Shown here: positions 13,150 to 25,400 of the stretch, piece after piece | How positions within the stretch are numbered: position 1 is the stretch's first letter | Layout of the letters: each line of letters begins with the position of its first letter | Origin: Xestospongia muta | Lineage: Eukaryota; Porifera; Demospongiae; Haplosclerida; Petrosiidae | Direction: 5' to 3' | Length of the DNA stretch: 64,000 bases | NCBI GenBank assembly: GCA_963693285.1 | Contig: OY848920.1 | Coordinates: forward strand, 8,592,954 to 8,656,953 | Notes under the pieces: generated by a model | The model's input: the letters and a program-made list of their open reading frames with translations, nothing else | Told to the model about the DNA's origin: nothing | The model's database searches: none | Program-made: the position numbers and the translations under genes

Positions 13150-13156
13150 TACAACC

Positions 13157-13193
<37 letters not shown>

Positions 13194-13330
13194 ATGAGTA
13201 CAACAATTAACAACATTTTATGCTAATTGCAATTACCATAGTATGATAAATTTTTGTCAATGTCCTCAGAGATTCTTTCAAATCAAGAATTATGCCATTT
13301 CTAGGTACAATCAAGTGATACTGGATCAAA
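13150..13330 (-). pseudogene. Micro-inverted USP exon fragment with GA repeat
   Basis: About 13230-13310 is the reverse complement of 34840-34905, an exon of the USP remnant (VPRNGNILDLKES). The GA run at 13161-13189 is the complement of the CT run that follows that exon at 34952. Sequence on the right (from 13375) returns to the same orientation as copy B. A local inversion of one exon plus its microsatellite is the simplest explanation. Confidence 0.6.
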
Positions 13331-13374
13331 AACATTTGAAAACTATAAAACACAATTATTCACTTTACTACAAG

Positions 13375-15430
13375 ACTAATTAACCGTATCTATTATGATA
13401 AAGACCTTGTTCACTCAATAATGAATAAAAAAGACATCTACATGTCATGTATGTTGTTTCACTTATACTTCCCTAACAAAGACATGTTGTTCATTACAGG
13501 TATGAATTATGAGCACCTCTTGGACATCCAGATTGGGTCCCAGTACCAGTCTACATGAGAGAAATCAAGTAAAATATAAATTTAACAACTCTACTTACCA
13601 GTCATCCCAATTTTAGTTTTATGTACCATATGGTCAAGTGTTTGGCCTGCCCATCATAGTGACTGTTCCACAGAATGGATGTACCTATCGTACAGCATAT
13701 AGAACTATCATGAACCAGATTAAATGGTATGTGATTACTCCATAGATAGCGGAACAGGCGATGACAGTGATTTATTCAAATTTGTTGTTGATCATATGAA
13801 TTCTGAAGAAGTTCAAAAGCTAGAGAATAGTCATCAGCTACTTAAGTTTACTAGTGAGAGAGAGAGGAGAGAGAGTTTAATATTTTTTTCACTTACATGT
13901 AGGTCAAACGTATATAGGTTGCAATCAGGATCTAAAAATGAAATAGGATTGTTATGGTGTGAAAGCTGCAAAGGTAACTATTACTACCATAACTGTCCTT
14001 TCATACAAATCCCTTCTCATAGGCAGATGAGGCACTTATATTTTGGGGGGGCTCACACCATAACTATATGATGAATATGCAGACACGAATGTACCCATAA
14101 TGCAGAAAGTATGTTTGATATAATCACAATCAGTATTACCAACATTAATTTAAAATGTACCAAAGTATTTCCTTTACTCATCATTTACCATAACAAATTC
14201 CTTAGCTATTTCAACAAGATCACACTTATTAGTTATGCATTTGTGTACATGAAGGACCAGACAATTGTTAAGTCGTTTTTCTGTCATTGTGGCCTGCAAA
14301 TACGTCAAAACTTTTGACAGTTTCATCAACACCAATAAGATTAACTTAGATTCTTTTTGTGGGGTAAGTAGCAAGCAATAAAAATTTGGGGGGGTTGAGC
14401 CCCCTCTTTCTAAATATTGGGGGGGCTCTAGCCCTTCCAGCCCCCCCCCCTTCAGCCTCCTATGCTTCTTTAGTTTTATGAGGAAGACAAATCTCATTTT
14501 CTCCCTAAAAAGAGAGATAATTCTATGTATAGCTGTATAGACCTTCTCATTACTTATAATATACTCAGTGAAGAGAATGCCTGGTATTGTCCTAATTGTA
14601 AGGAATTTATACAAGCTAGTAGGAAGATTGACTTGTGGAAATTGCCTGAGATATTAATCATTCATTTTGAGAGATTCTATAATAGGTAAAGACCGTCTGT
14701 CATACAATATGTTGTCTCATTATATTTATTTCACATGACATAAATTCATCTCCTTATCTGACTTTTTCCATACATAGCAAGCAGTAAAAGTGAGGTTAAA
14801 GTAGAGTTTCCTCTCCAGTAAGTCTTCCATTTAGTATTATTGTGTAGTAGGTAAACTAGGAGAGTTATAACTTATCTTAAGTGAACTTGTTGTATTGTTA
14901 TTGTTTGTCTTTGTCTATACTAATACTCTATAGTACATGTATACCTGCTACTATGGTGTCATATGTCTATCTTTCTAACTAGGGGACTTGATCTCACAAA
15001 TTATGTTGTCAATTCTGAGGAGCCTCAGTCACTTTATGACCTGTTTGCTATCACTAATCATTCTAACAAATTAGGAATAGACCACTGTAAATTATAATGC
15101 ATATAGTGACTACCTTGAGCCTACTCTTAATGGTGTGTACTAATTTTAGTGAATTTAATAAGTACTGCTTAAATTTGTATACGCTAATTCTTTTCATGAA
15201 TAAAACTAAGTTAATGAGCGGAACTTAGAAAAAATGCTAAAATTATTACACATTAAATATGAATAAAATTGCTAACTTTTTAGTAGATATAATTAATAGT
15301 AGGTTTACAGTCATTATAAACCACACCTATCACAGGTACTTCATTTGTTAAGAACAAAGACACTGGCAAATGGTATAGTTTTGATGATAGCAATGTTCCT
15401 GAAATCATGGTTCCTAATCAGATATGTGTA
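13375..15430 (+). pseudogene. USP-type deubiquitinase remnant, copy A
   Basis: Plus-strand exon remnants match the fuller copy at 35205-36620. They include a YYDKD segment near 13400, a DWVPVPVYMR segment near 13535, a zinc-ribbon-like [10 protein letters not shown] segment near 14580, the VKVEFPLQ segment near 14800, a GLDLTNYVVNSEEPQSLYDL segment near 15000, and a KDTGKWYSF segment near 15360. In USPs the region after YDLFAVTNH normally carries the catalytic His in a GGHY motif. Here it reads GIDHCKL then a stop. With the N-terminal part absent, an insertion at 14030-14465 and stops in place, this is a dead copy. Confidence 0.65.
14030..14465. mobile_element. Probable insertion inside USP copy A (G/C-tract ends)
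   Basis: Copy B reads continuously from the intron at about 35855 into the exon at about 35900. Copy A has roughly 430 extra bases here, bounded by runs of seven or more G and a C run next to TTCAGCC. It contains repeated GGGGGGGCTC motifs. It has no recognised coding capacity and no clear target-site duplication. An unclassified transposon fragment is the likely source. Confidence 0.4.
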
Positions 15431-16308
15431 AGTAAACCAAACACATGTTGAAATGGCAATATAATAATTAATTGATACAATATCATGATTATATACTATT
15501 ACAATTATATAACTGACTATATTACAATGAAATCAAATACCTGTGCATGCCTCTTCAGTTTACTGACCAATGTATGACACAATTATTGACATTAAAATAC
15601 AACTATTACCTTTTTATTTTATGAAGTGTGTGTCAATATAATTATGAAACTAAGGAAAACTTTGATCATATAATGAACACACTAGAATTTGTGTATCTAA
15701 TTTACAACATCATTATTTGTATATTTACCTGATACACACATCAATATGATTGATGATTGACAATTGATTCTACAGGGATTATTATTTCAAAATGTAGTAC
15801 TATAATATGTTTATTGTATTTTGTATAACTTCAGACTTCCTCATCATGTGTCTTGTACTATAAACAAAGAACTAAAGAGAAGATATACTTGAAATATTAA
15901 TACACATTATACTTTAATTCATAGATGTATCATATGTAGAACATATGGATTATTATTATAATAGTTTTATATGTATACTAACTAACATTGATTCCTGTTT
16001 ATGTATTATTTGTTTGTTTGTTTTCTGAAACAATTATTTTTGATAAACAATAGCAAATGCTATGAATATGCTCTAATTTTCTCCTTTTGGGTGGAGCTTA
16101 TTGTATGTGTTATTGTAGATATAAAGGTCAAAGTTATATAAATCTTATAACATTTTTTAAAAGAAATATTTTCTTAGCAAAATATATTTTATCAAATAAT
16201 CTACAGAAGGTTTAATACAAGAATGTGACAATCGTTTTTATTCAGCAGTAATATAACATATAATAATAGCATGTCTGTTTTATACACGTTAGGTACATTT
16301 AAATGTAC
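15431..16308. other. Non-coding spacer between USP tail and caspase fragment (copy A)
   Basis: AT-rich, matching 36621-37496 almost base for base. No exon is supported. Confidence 0.6.
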
Positions 16309-16503
16309 CTAATCTAATTTCAAGCCAACTTTATGCATAACTTCTGGTGGAGGCTCCTGTCCCCATCCACTAAAAAGAACTCTACCATAATCAGCAGCAT
16401 TTACTATTCCCTTGTCAACCTGTTGTTTGGATTCATCCACTTTATCTTCATCAACCACCACATATTGCCATTTTCTACTACAAACTAAGTAATTACAAGG
16501 CAC
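16309..16503 (-). pseudogene. C-terminal fragment of caspase-like gene (copy of G4 3' end)
   Basis: The minus frame matches the last 60 or so residues of G4 (VLFSGWGQEPPPEVMHKVGL) and ends at the equivalent stop. The match breaks at about 16490, where receptor-kinase-tail sequence begins. The H and C motif region is absent, so no protease-like activity can come from it. Confidence 0.75.
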
Positions 16504-16559
16504 AATAGCACAACACTATATTATATTCCTTTCAATTACTATTTCTATTACTATTATCC

Positions 16560-17473
16560 CATGTCTGTGTATGACTACATATTGAATGAATGAATAGGAA
16601 AGTGGATGATATATAGATATTCTGACTGACTTAGTTCAAATATTATAGTTATTAATTCTTCTATTTGTAGATACAAACTCTAACAACGAAGAAACTCTAG
16701 ACCTTCAAGAACATCATCTGTATGATCAGGTAATACCATTTATTCATCTATCAACTCATATCTGTCCATCTACAACTTCATCTGTCCATTTCCCTCATCC
16801 ATTTGTCCATAAATCCATGTACTCATACATGTGTTTATTTATTCATCATTAAACTATTTGTCCATTCTTTTATTTATTCATCCATTATATAGGTATTGTA
16901 AATCTAGCTCATCAAGGTAGTATGCGATTTCGTAACAGTTTCTGATGGAGAGGTAGTCTCCATAGAAAAGAAGAACATGACTCACATCAGAATCATACTG
17001 GAATGAATAGTGATGAAAACTTAATAGAGGTAGTGTCACAATATAATGAGGGAATATACCCCAGTATAATGAGGTGATGTACCCAATATAATGAGGTAAT
17101 GTACCCAATATATATAATGACAACACACATATAGACATGGACTAGAGATAATGATCATTTATTATAGTTTTAATATGTTACAGTGACCTCCGTAATAACT
17201 AAGTGATATAATGATATGACTAATATATCAATAAATGTAGACATATAAATTGATCATGTGATCATCATGTGATCATTATATCAATGAGTGTCAGTAGATG
17301 TAGAGACATGTCATATTAATATACATGTACATGTAACAATGATATTAAGACAGTATGATAATATTACAATGAACTATATTGTTGACAGCTGGTATGAGTT
17401 AATATTATTTTATTTAGGGTGATCAACCATTTAGAGAGAGAGAGGTCCTTTCTAAATCCATTCAATATCTATA
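16560..17473 (+). pseudogene. 3' tail of receptor tyrosine kinase, copy A
   Basis: This matches 47490-48562. The exon after position 16670 keeps the first bases of the copy-B exon, then jumps to its last part (RNSRPSRTSS), so about 150 bases encoding the end of the kinase domain are deleted. A later exon-like segment (about 16893-17033) has an 18-base insertion that creates a stop. Only the tail is present. Confidence 0.6.
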
Positions 17474-18689
17474 ATACTTGATACATTAACTGTTTACATG
17501 TATGTCTGTGGATTGGTGATCTTGTGTCTCTCTCCTTTAATTGTTGTTTTATTCTAATTATCAGTATAACTGTGTGAAATAATTTCTTTTTATAACTTCA
17601 CAAATATTTAGAGTATAATAAATTAACACATAAAAAGTCAACATTACTATATATTGTTATTGTTGTATTGTGAGAATATTAGAATGAGAGCAACTATAAA
17701 CTTTGTTCATTAAAGTTGACTTATATTATGATGACTCTGTGAATGTAATTGTTCAGTATCTATTACAGCTGATGTAAGACCAATACTAGTGACCTCTATA
17801 TCTAGTCTAGCTAATGGCTATATGTGGAGGAGATAGGAGAGGTTATAATTGTCTTCAATATTTCATCTTACTTTACATAGAATTTCATCTCCACACACTA
17901 TATTATATTCAGTTTATCAATTGTCCCTCTCTTGTCTTCAATAGAGACTCCTTTATATTAGGATATAAATATTGTTCATAGAATGTTGGGGTTGTCCATT
18001 AACATTATCTCAACATTCATTAGATCTACCTGAGTAAACAAATTTCTCTATCTCATTAATATCTACTGCTGAACTTTAACAGTTGACAAATAAAATCAAT
18101 TTTGTTGATCAACTGATCTGATCTCAGTATTATAGTTAAATTGTAGTCTTCCATCTCTTCTGAATATAAGACAGGTCATGCTGACTTCTTTAGGTGGTCT
18201 AAAATGTGATACGAGTACGTGTCTCATTGCTTGAGGTCTTCAAATACTCTCGAGAGAAACTAGAATCCCAGACATACATCCTTCCACAAAGGGTTAAAGT
18301 TAATGCCCCGCCCACTAATAATAATTACAGCTATTTACATATTATTTCATAATACGCAATGTGTGGTTTGCCAGTGGTCACAGTGCCCCAATAAATTGCA
18401 ATGCTACGATCTTTGAGTAACTCATAAAGACAATCATCACCTAAAATTTCCTGCAATTGAAATGATAATAAGACATTCTAATAAATGCCCACTTTCTCCT
18501 CTCAATCTTACCTGTAAATTTCTGGTTATCAAATGATGTTTTTCATCTGGTGTAAGAGTGCTGGGGTCAGGACTGTGTGAAGTCTCAGGTGTCGTCATGA
18601 TGAAGAGAAATCATCTCACTAAACGATGTAACAACAATTCTTTGTTTAGCTAAAACAACTATACTATTTAATAGTATTATTACAATAAT
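17474..18689. other. Non-coding duplicated spacer
   Basis: This matches about 48563-49540 with small indels. No exon is supported. A segment containing GCCCCGCCCAC lies at about 18306 and recurs at 19216 and 49610. Confidence 0.5.
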
Positions 18690-18945
18690 TACTTGGAAGC
18701 CATACCACATGGGTAGTTCATCAATTACTGGTTTGTTAGCTTTCAGTATGAATGCTAGATCTAGTAACGATGACATATAATGAGAAGTGATAATTATCTC
18801 TTACATCTTAAGCTATGTTTTAACATCTCACTCTGTTTGTTTCTATCCCTTAATTGTAAAGTCAATGACATTATTATCTCCTGCAATGTCTCTAGCTTTT
18901 TCTGTCTCTTAGCTAGCACTGATAGTAACTCCTTTTAAGTAACTA
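18690..18945 (-). pseudogene. Relic coiled-coil and linker exons of a death-fold gene
   Basis: Minus-strand sequence at about 18805-18942 matches the coiled-coil exon of the G genes, but a stop lies in its second codon after the acceptor. About 18690-18760 matches the DLAFI linker exon. Both lie downstream of the G5 stop, so they cannot belong to G5. They are leftovers of another duplicated unit. Confidence 0.6.
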
Positions 18946-19194
18946 TAAAAGAAAACAATGGTTATAAATTGACTATATTATTAATAGCTATTGTATCATC
19001 ATTTACTATGTGAGTGAACAAACGTCTCTACTTCAGTAATATGTATTGTTGGACTTGAACAGTTGACAATTTTCATTATTCAACTGAACTGATCTCAGTA
19101 TTATAGTTAAATTGTAGTCTTCCATTTCTTCTGAATATAAAATAGACCATATTCTGTTCAGGACTACTACTCAACAGTACATACGTCATACACC

Positions 19195-19440
19195 TACAAA
19201 GGGTTAAAATTAGTGCCCCGCCCACAAATAATAATTACAGGCGCCAAGTGACCAGCTGCGAGAGAGACAAAAAAGTGCGACGTTAGAGAAGTAAGTGTCA
19301 AGCAAAACTGCTCTATTTTTATTGTCTACTAGTTTTGTTAGAGAAATAATTGTTAATAAAAGAAGAGAAGATAAAGTCAAGAGAAATTTAAAGAGAAAAT
19401 AAAAGTGAGTGAGAAGACAATTAAGAATAAACAACAAACT
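19195..19440. promoter_or_regulatory. Conserved GC-box-containing block downstream of LRR stop
   Basis: GCCCCGCCCAC is followed by a GC-richer stretch (GGCGCCAAGTGACC) and a possible plus-strand donor GAGAAGTAAGTG. It is almost identical at about 49570-49830, and a weaker relative lies at 59250-59520. It could be a promoter and first exon of a plus-strand transcript, or part of the 3' flank. There is no direct evidence for either. Confidence 0.3.
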
Positions 19441-19445
19441 ACTTA

Positions 19446-22400
19446 CTAGTACAAGAAATGAAGTCTGTCTTTAATAACTTGATAACTGTCTAACTTCATA
19501 CAATACTCTTCATGTTCTTTTGATAAGTTTAGTTTCCTTATTTTAGTATTTTTATTAAGTGATGTGCATATTGTCTTGATATCATCATTGTTCAGTGAAG
19601 TATAGTAGAGATATAGTGTTGTCAGTGATGTAGTAGTTTGTATTAGATCTGCTATTGTACTGGTACTAACTGAAGTGATCTGAGGATTACCTCCGATGTT
19701 CAACATAGTCAATGTTTGGTTTTTAGTAAGTCCTTCACAGATATATCGGACTCCATTATCAGTGATGTTACAGTTGAAGAGACGTAGTTCTTTTAAAGTT
19801 GTATTAGTTGCTAATATAGTAGATAAGGGAGTCATATCTTCATCTGTGATACCAGTAACATTCCACAACTCTAACTGTTCAAGTGTTTCATTATTACAGA
19901 GACTATCACTGACTTGTTTGATACCACCAGTAAGTGAAGAGGAGTACAGCCCTAGTCTCTTTATTGTTTTATTAGTTTTTAGTATCTCTGATAATATCGA
20001 TACACACTTACTGTCCAATGAAGTGTCCCCTATATAAAGTCTCCACACTGTACACTTATTAAGATTGTTTATAATAACTGCAGTACTTTCAGGAGATGAT
20101 GAGTCGAGACTAATACTCCATTCTTTTCCTGTTTGTTGTTGTTTTATTAATTTACTTATAACATCTTCACTTTCTACTACACTTGGTCTAGTGAGCCATA
20201 CACTATTGACATAATCATCCCACTGAACACTTCCAGTGTATCCTGTTATAAAACAGAGTTAGTATATAGTATAGTACACACATAGTAATATATACTATAA
20301 CACACTACAATACACAGACAACACACTGAAGAAGAAAGGAAGCCATTACTGTTTACTGACTATGGTTACTATGGCAACGATTTACAGGAGGCGTGGTTTG
20401 CCGTTAAATTTGAGGTTTTGTACTATATACAGAGGAACAATCCTATTATATTAATCAATGGTACATTCTTTTACTGTATAAGATTTCAGGTATTCATATA
20501 TTAACTTAGCCCTGTGAGGCCAACCTCTTTGCTTAGATATGAATTGTCTGTTAGCCTATTGGACTTGTACCTGACAAACCACATTGTTTTTATAGTTGAG
20601 CATGACTATAAACTGCTTTGATCTAATACAGGATCTGCAAAAAAATATTTAGACATCTCTTTAAATATGGTTTGTTCATCCTGTTCTCATTACATTTGAG
20701 ATGATAAAATATAAAAGCTAGCTCATATTTAATGGAGTCCTGGAGTCTGATACAAGGATTTATCTTACCAGGGATTAATGTAAACATGTTTATACTTTAT
20801 TGTAACATTTTATATATAATCCATGAAGTAGACTATGTTCTTGTTTATTATTTTCCTTTTTATCAGTCTAAGTCTGTCTGACTCCACCCACTTGTGGTCA
20901 GATATACCAATGTACATACTTAGCTATAGTTAGATGACAACAATATTACTTCTGACAGGGATCAGTTGGAAATGAGTGATGGGTGGGGCTAGATTTATAC
21001 ACAAATTATACTGTTTGTTTGTACATGTATTGTTATGTAACTGTTAACACATCATAATATATAATAAAATGTAAAGAGATAATAATGTTAGAATCCATAA
21101 TCTTTCTTCTCTACATTTAATAGTGATATAGAATACTACAAGTAACTACATGTTCCTAATACTGGAATATCAATGTTATCATGATATCATTTTGTCTTTC
21201 CTTTCTTTATTAAGTTACTCATTTTAATCAGTTACACTTTATAATATTATTGTGTCAGTACAAATCACAATAAATCATTGATGTAAATAGTTTTGTCTAT
21301 AATGTTCCTTTTTACATACTCTAGTATTTTTAGACTAGCTAGGACACAGTTCATGAAAAGACAAATTTGGAATCACAAAAGAAATCAAGCAAATACAGTA
21401 AAGAACATAGAAGAAGACTATTATTGAATAATGATATCTGTAATATCAATGATTTTGTCTTTTATAATTGTTTTTAACTCCTCCCTATATATCACTAAAG
21501 TTCTTTATCAACAGTTAAGTCTGACTCCACCCATGTACAGATGACATATACATACAGTGACTTAGGAGGAAGTGAAGGTGGAAGGCAATAATATTATAAC
21601 AGTTTATTAATATTAATAAAAGGGTGTGGCTAGATTTTGCTTTGGACCACAAAATGCTAAAAAATGTGTTTCTGAGTCAATTTTGATGTTGATCTAACAA
21701 CTAAACATAAACCTACTAATGTTGTACATAGGAATGCTCTGTCATCACAAAAATGTTTGGTGGGTGTGGTTACGTACAGTACCTATACTGAGCAGTACAT
21801 GTTAATAGATATAAACAAAAGTAGAAGGAATTACAAATAAGATGAGTTATTAATTTAAGGCCAGCCCCTTTGCTTAGAGAGGAAGACAGTTAGTCCATAC
21901 TATATATAGTACAGTTATCTCTTTCACTAACATTCCTGGTAAACCACAGTCTATTGAACTTGTACATGACAAACCACATTGTTTTTATAGTGGGTGTGGC
22001 TGAAAACTATTTTAATCTAAGAAGTGCAGGATCTACAAACAAACATCATTAGATGTTTCATTCTGAAATATTAGACTTCTTTGTCCTTTCTTGTTTTATT
22101 GTGTTACAATTACTTTCATTTAGTCATGTTGATTTAACTCAATATAAACATTATGTTGTAGTCTCACAAACTAACTCAAGAGAAAGGGGTTGGGTTGATT
22201 ATGTTACTTCTCAATATTAACATATAATAAAATTAAAGGGGGGGGGACATGCCAAAATTCAAAAATATTTTTTTTGCATAAATGTTATCTTTGACATATG
22301 CAATTCACCCTAAAAATATTATAATAATTTTTAAAAATTGTTATCACTGTTAAAAGCAAGCTTCTTTTCGAAGCTCTTTCAAGGCTTCTTCTGAGATTGC

Positions 22401-25400
22401 AATGTTCTTCCTAGTAAGGTGGGGCTCCCTTGTGACGTCACAAGGGGAACGAATGCTAGCATTGCTAGGTGCAAAGTAATGGCTGAAGGCTTTCAAAGCG
22501 ATGTATCTAGTCGGTATTCCAGCATATTAAGACTCTCCTACTCTTCTTCTTCCTTCGATATGATCGAAAGCAGTGCCCCTGCTTTGTGTGTGGAATCTGA
22601 CCTCGAGGAAGGCTCTGAGAACATAGTTGTTCTATATCAGTATGAACCAGAGGAAAGTGGCTTTGAGTCAGAATCATCAGATGAGTCTCAGAATGATGGG
22701 AGGTTACTAAATACTGAATGGTTAGTCTCTTGTGTCTGTTAGTCAGCTATAATAATGAATAAGAAGGCTATCTGAGCTAACTTCAAAATATTGTGTTATG
22801 TTATAGATACTATTATATTTACCTGTGTAACTGTGGAAATTGTATAGTCATGCCTACTGTAGCTGAGTGCATATGGTGTTGTGAGATAGACACTACAATC
22901 CAGAAAATGGGGCAGATTCAAGCACAGATATCCTGTATCACTGAGCATGAAGGATTTGAACCTGTTTGCCTAATGTTTGGGTATTACAAGCAGGATATTT
23001 CAGTTATAAGCAACATTATGGTACACATGATATTCAGGACCAACCAGGATATGAGTAAGTACAGGGTTTTATTGAACTCATTTACAGTAAGCCATTACAT
23101 ACAGGTAATACAAATTTATCTCTTATCGACAGTTTACTAGTTGGTGTTGGTATTAGGTTGGAAGAAAAATACATGTTGTATTACCTAGCTGTGTTGACAA
23201 CAAAATTTGGACAAAGTTTCCATCTGCTCATTATGTTGGGTTCAAGTATCACTAACTCAATGAGACTAACATATAGTTAATGAGTTTAGAGTCAAGAGTA
23301 ATGATATTAATTATTTCCATAACAAACAAATAATAACATTATTGAACAAATATTGAACTAATGTTGGAGAAGGCTGAAACGACTTCTGTGGCTTTTGATA
23401 GCAGAAGCTGACACAAGAGACTAATCACTTAGTATTTAATAACCTCCCATCATTCTGAGACTCATCTGATGATTCTGACTCAAAGCCACTTTCCTCTGGT
23501 TCATACTGATATAGAACAACTATGTTCTCAGAGCCTTCCTCGAGGTCAGATTCCACACACAAAGCAGGGTCACTGCTTTCGATCATATCGAAGGAAGAAG
23601 AAGAGTAGGAGAGTCTTAATATGCTGGAATACCGACTAGATACATCGCTTTGAAAGCCTTCAGCCATTACTTTGCACCTAGCAATGCTAGCTTTCGTTCC
23701 CCTTGTGACGTCACAAGGGAGCCCCACCTTACTAGGAAGAACATTGCAATCTCAGAAGAAGCCTTGAAAGAGCTTCGAAAAGAAGCTTGCTTTTAACAGT
23801 GATAACAATTTTTAAAAATTATTATAATATTTTTAGGGTGAATTGCATATGTCAAAGACAACATTTATGCAAAAAAAATATTTTTGAATTTTGGCATGTC
23901 CCCCCCCCCTTTAACCAAGGTTTACATAATATTAAATTCCTTATTTGCAAACAAGTAACATCTCATGATCATTATGTTCTATGGTACTAGTTGAGACAAT
24001 CTTGTTTTAAACTGTAATAGTTTATATTGACTCCACCCATAATATTGTCATCATATTATGTATACACTAATACCTCAAGTATTAACTTATCATAATAGAC
24101 TGTGAGATAAAGTACATTATTAATGTTGACATACACTGTAAACAATGGATCTTGTATAGCAGACTGTCAAAAGTAGGAGGGGCTAGTATCCTAGACTACA
24201 CTACTGTTATATTAAGGGACTTGACTGATTGTTGTTTGAAGTGTTCATAACATAACAAGAAACACTTACAATATTATTATAAACATGTCATTACAAACAT
24301 TGTGAACTGGTAGCTATCTTTAGATAACTTAGTTAAAAGTAGAATTATATTACAGATATAATATGTATGCTATGATCAAGTCTGGGAGTTTGATTACATT
24401 ACTGGTTGTGACATAACTCACAGCTCACTATAAGTATACAGTATGGTGTGGGTTGGACTATAGTGTGTTTGTGGTATGTAGTCTCATCTGTAGACTGCCA
24501 TGTGCCCCGAAGTAAAAAGGTAGTCATGTGATTTTGCTAAAATGTTTTAGGCTTTCCCAGACTGCTACATCCCCAAAGCAAAAAGGTATCTTGGTCAGGG
24601 AACATGGTAGTCTTGGGACAAGACTATGAGGTATGATGTCTAAAATATTTTGTTGATATTATAAACTTCTACATGTGTATGTACCATAATTAATACAGGA
24701 AACAGATCTATGTGGATACACCCACATAACATGACAGATGATGGCAACTTTTGGTATAAGGAGGTCACATTCTAAAATGTGCAATACGTTTCAGTTTCAA
24801 ATTCTAATGTGATCATTAATAGACACTTTGTACTTTATCAAATGGAGGGTATGATATATTAGGAGAGACGTTATGTGAACAAACCTACTATAGGTTTTAG
24901 TAATTGTGGTTTAATAAATCATTTTATCAAGTTAAAACTTTAAAATGGGTATCATTATAGAGACTGACCCTTTCCCACTGTGTGGGAGAATTATCATAAA
25001 GACAAGACTACAAAGTATGCCATAAGATGGTAGTCATGATATTGATCATACAAGGAACTTTACCAATGATGTAGTCTTGTTATGATAAATACTGAGTATT
25101 ATATGTTTATAATAATAATAGTGATACTGATAATGGAGACTATATGAAATAACTATAAAATGTAATTTATATTATTACCTGTAGTTTCAATGATAGTTTG
25201 TGTGGACTTATCGTCTTGACTAGACTTTGTTTGGGTTCCTTGATCAATTAATGGTTTACGAGTCTTTGAGGTAAATGCTAAATCTAATAATATACAATGA
25301 GAAGTAACAGACAATAGTGACAATGTATTTGAAGGACTGTCACTGGTTTGACATCTCAGATACAGCTCTTCTAGATTTATACTAAGTATATTGCTCAATT

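Larger units (their letters stand above)
22233..23914. mobile_element. TTAA-flanked foldback DNA transposon with P2X7-tail-like gene
   Basis: Element 22237-23910 begins AGGGGG and ends CCCCCT, with TTAA on both sides (22233-22236 and 23911-23914). The paralogous intron reads straight through at about 52625-52635 (ATTAACCAAGG), giving the empty site. The terminal inverted repeats are about 500 bp each (22237-22737 and 23409-23910) and nearly identical; each carries the same N-terminal coding segment, in opposite orientation. TTAA targets are typical of piggyBac and Kolobok. The AG-rich ends do not fit the usual CCY ends of piggyBac, so Kolobok-like is my inference. No transposase is visible, so the copy is non-autonomous. 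Confidence 0.8.

Noticed and set aside
16878..17138. Minus-strand ORF, also at 47981-48262
   Set aside because: Antisense to the receptor-kinase tail segment, with no family resemblance.
20243..25178. Hidden NACHT or NB-ARC exon in the large G5 intron
   Set aside because: I looked for P-loop and Walker B frames on the minus strand and found none. The intron is explained by duplicated spacer and the TTAA element.
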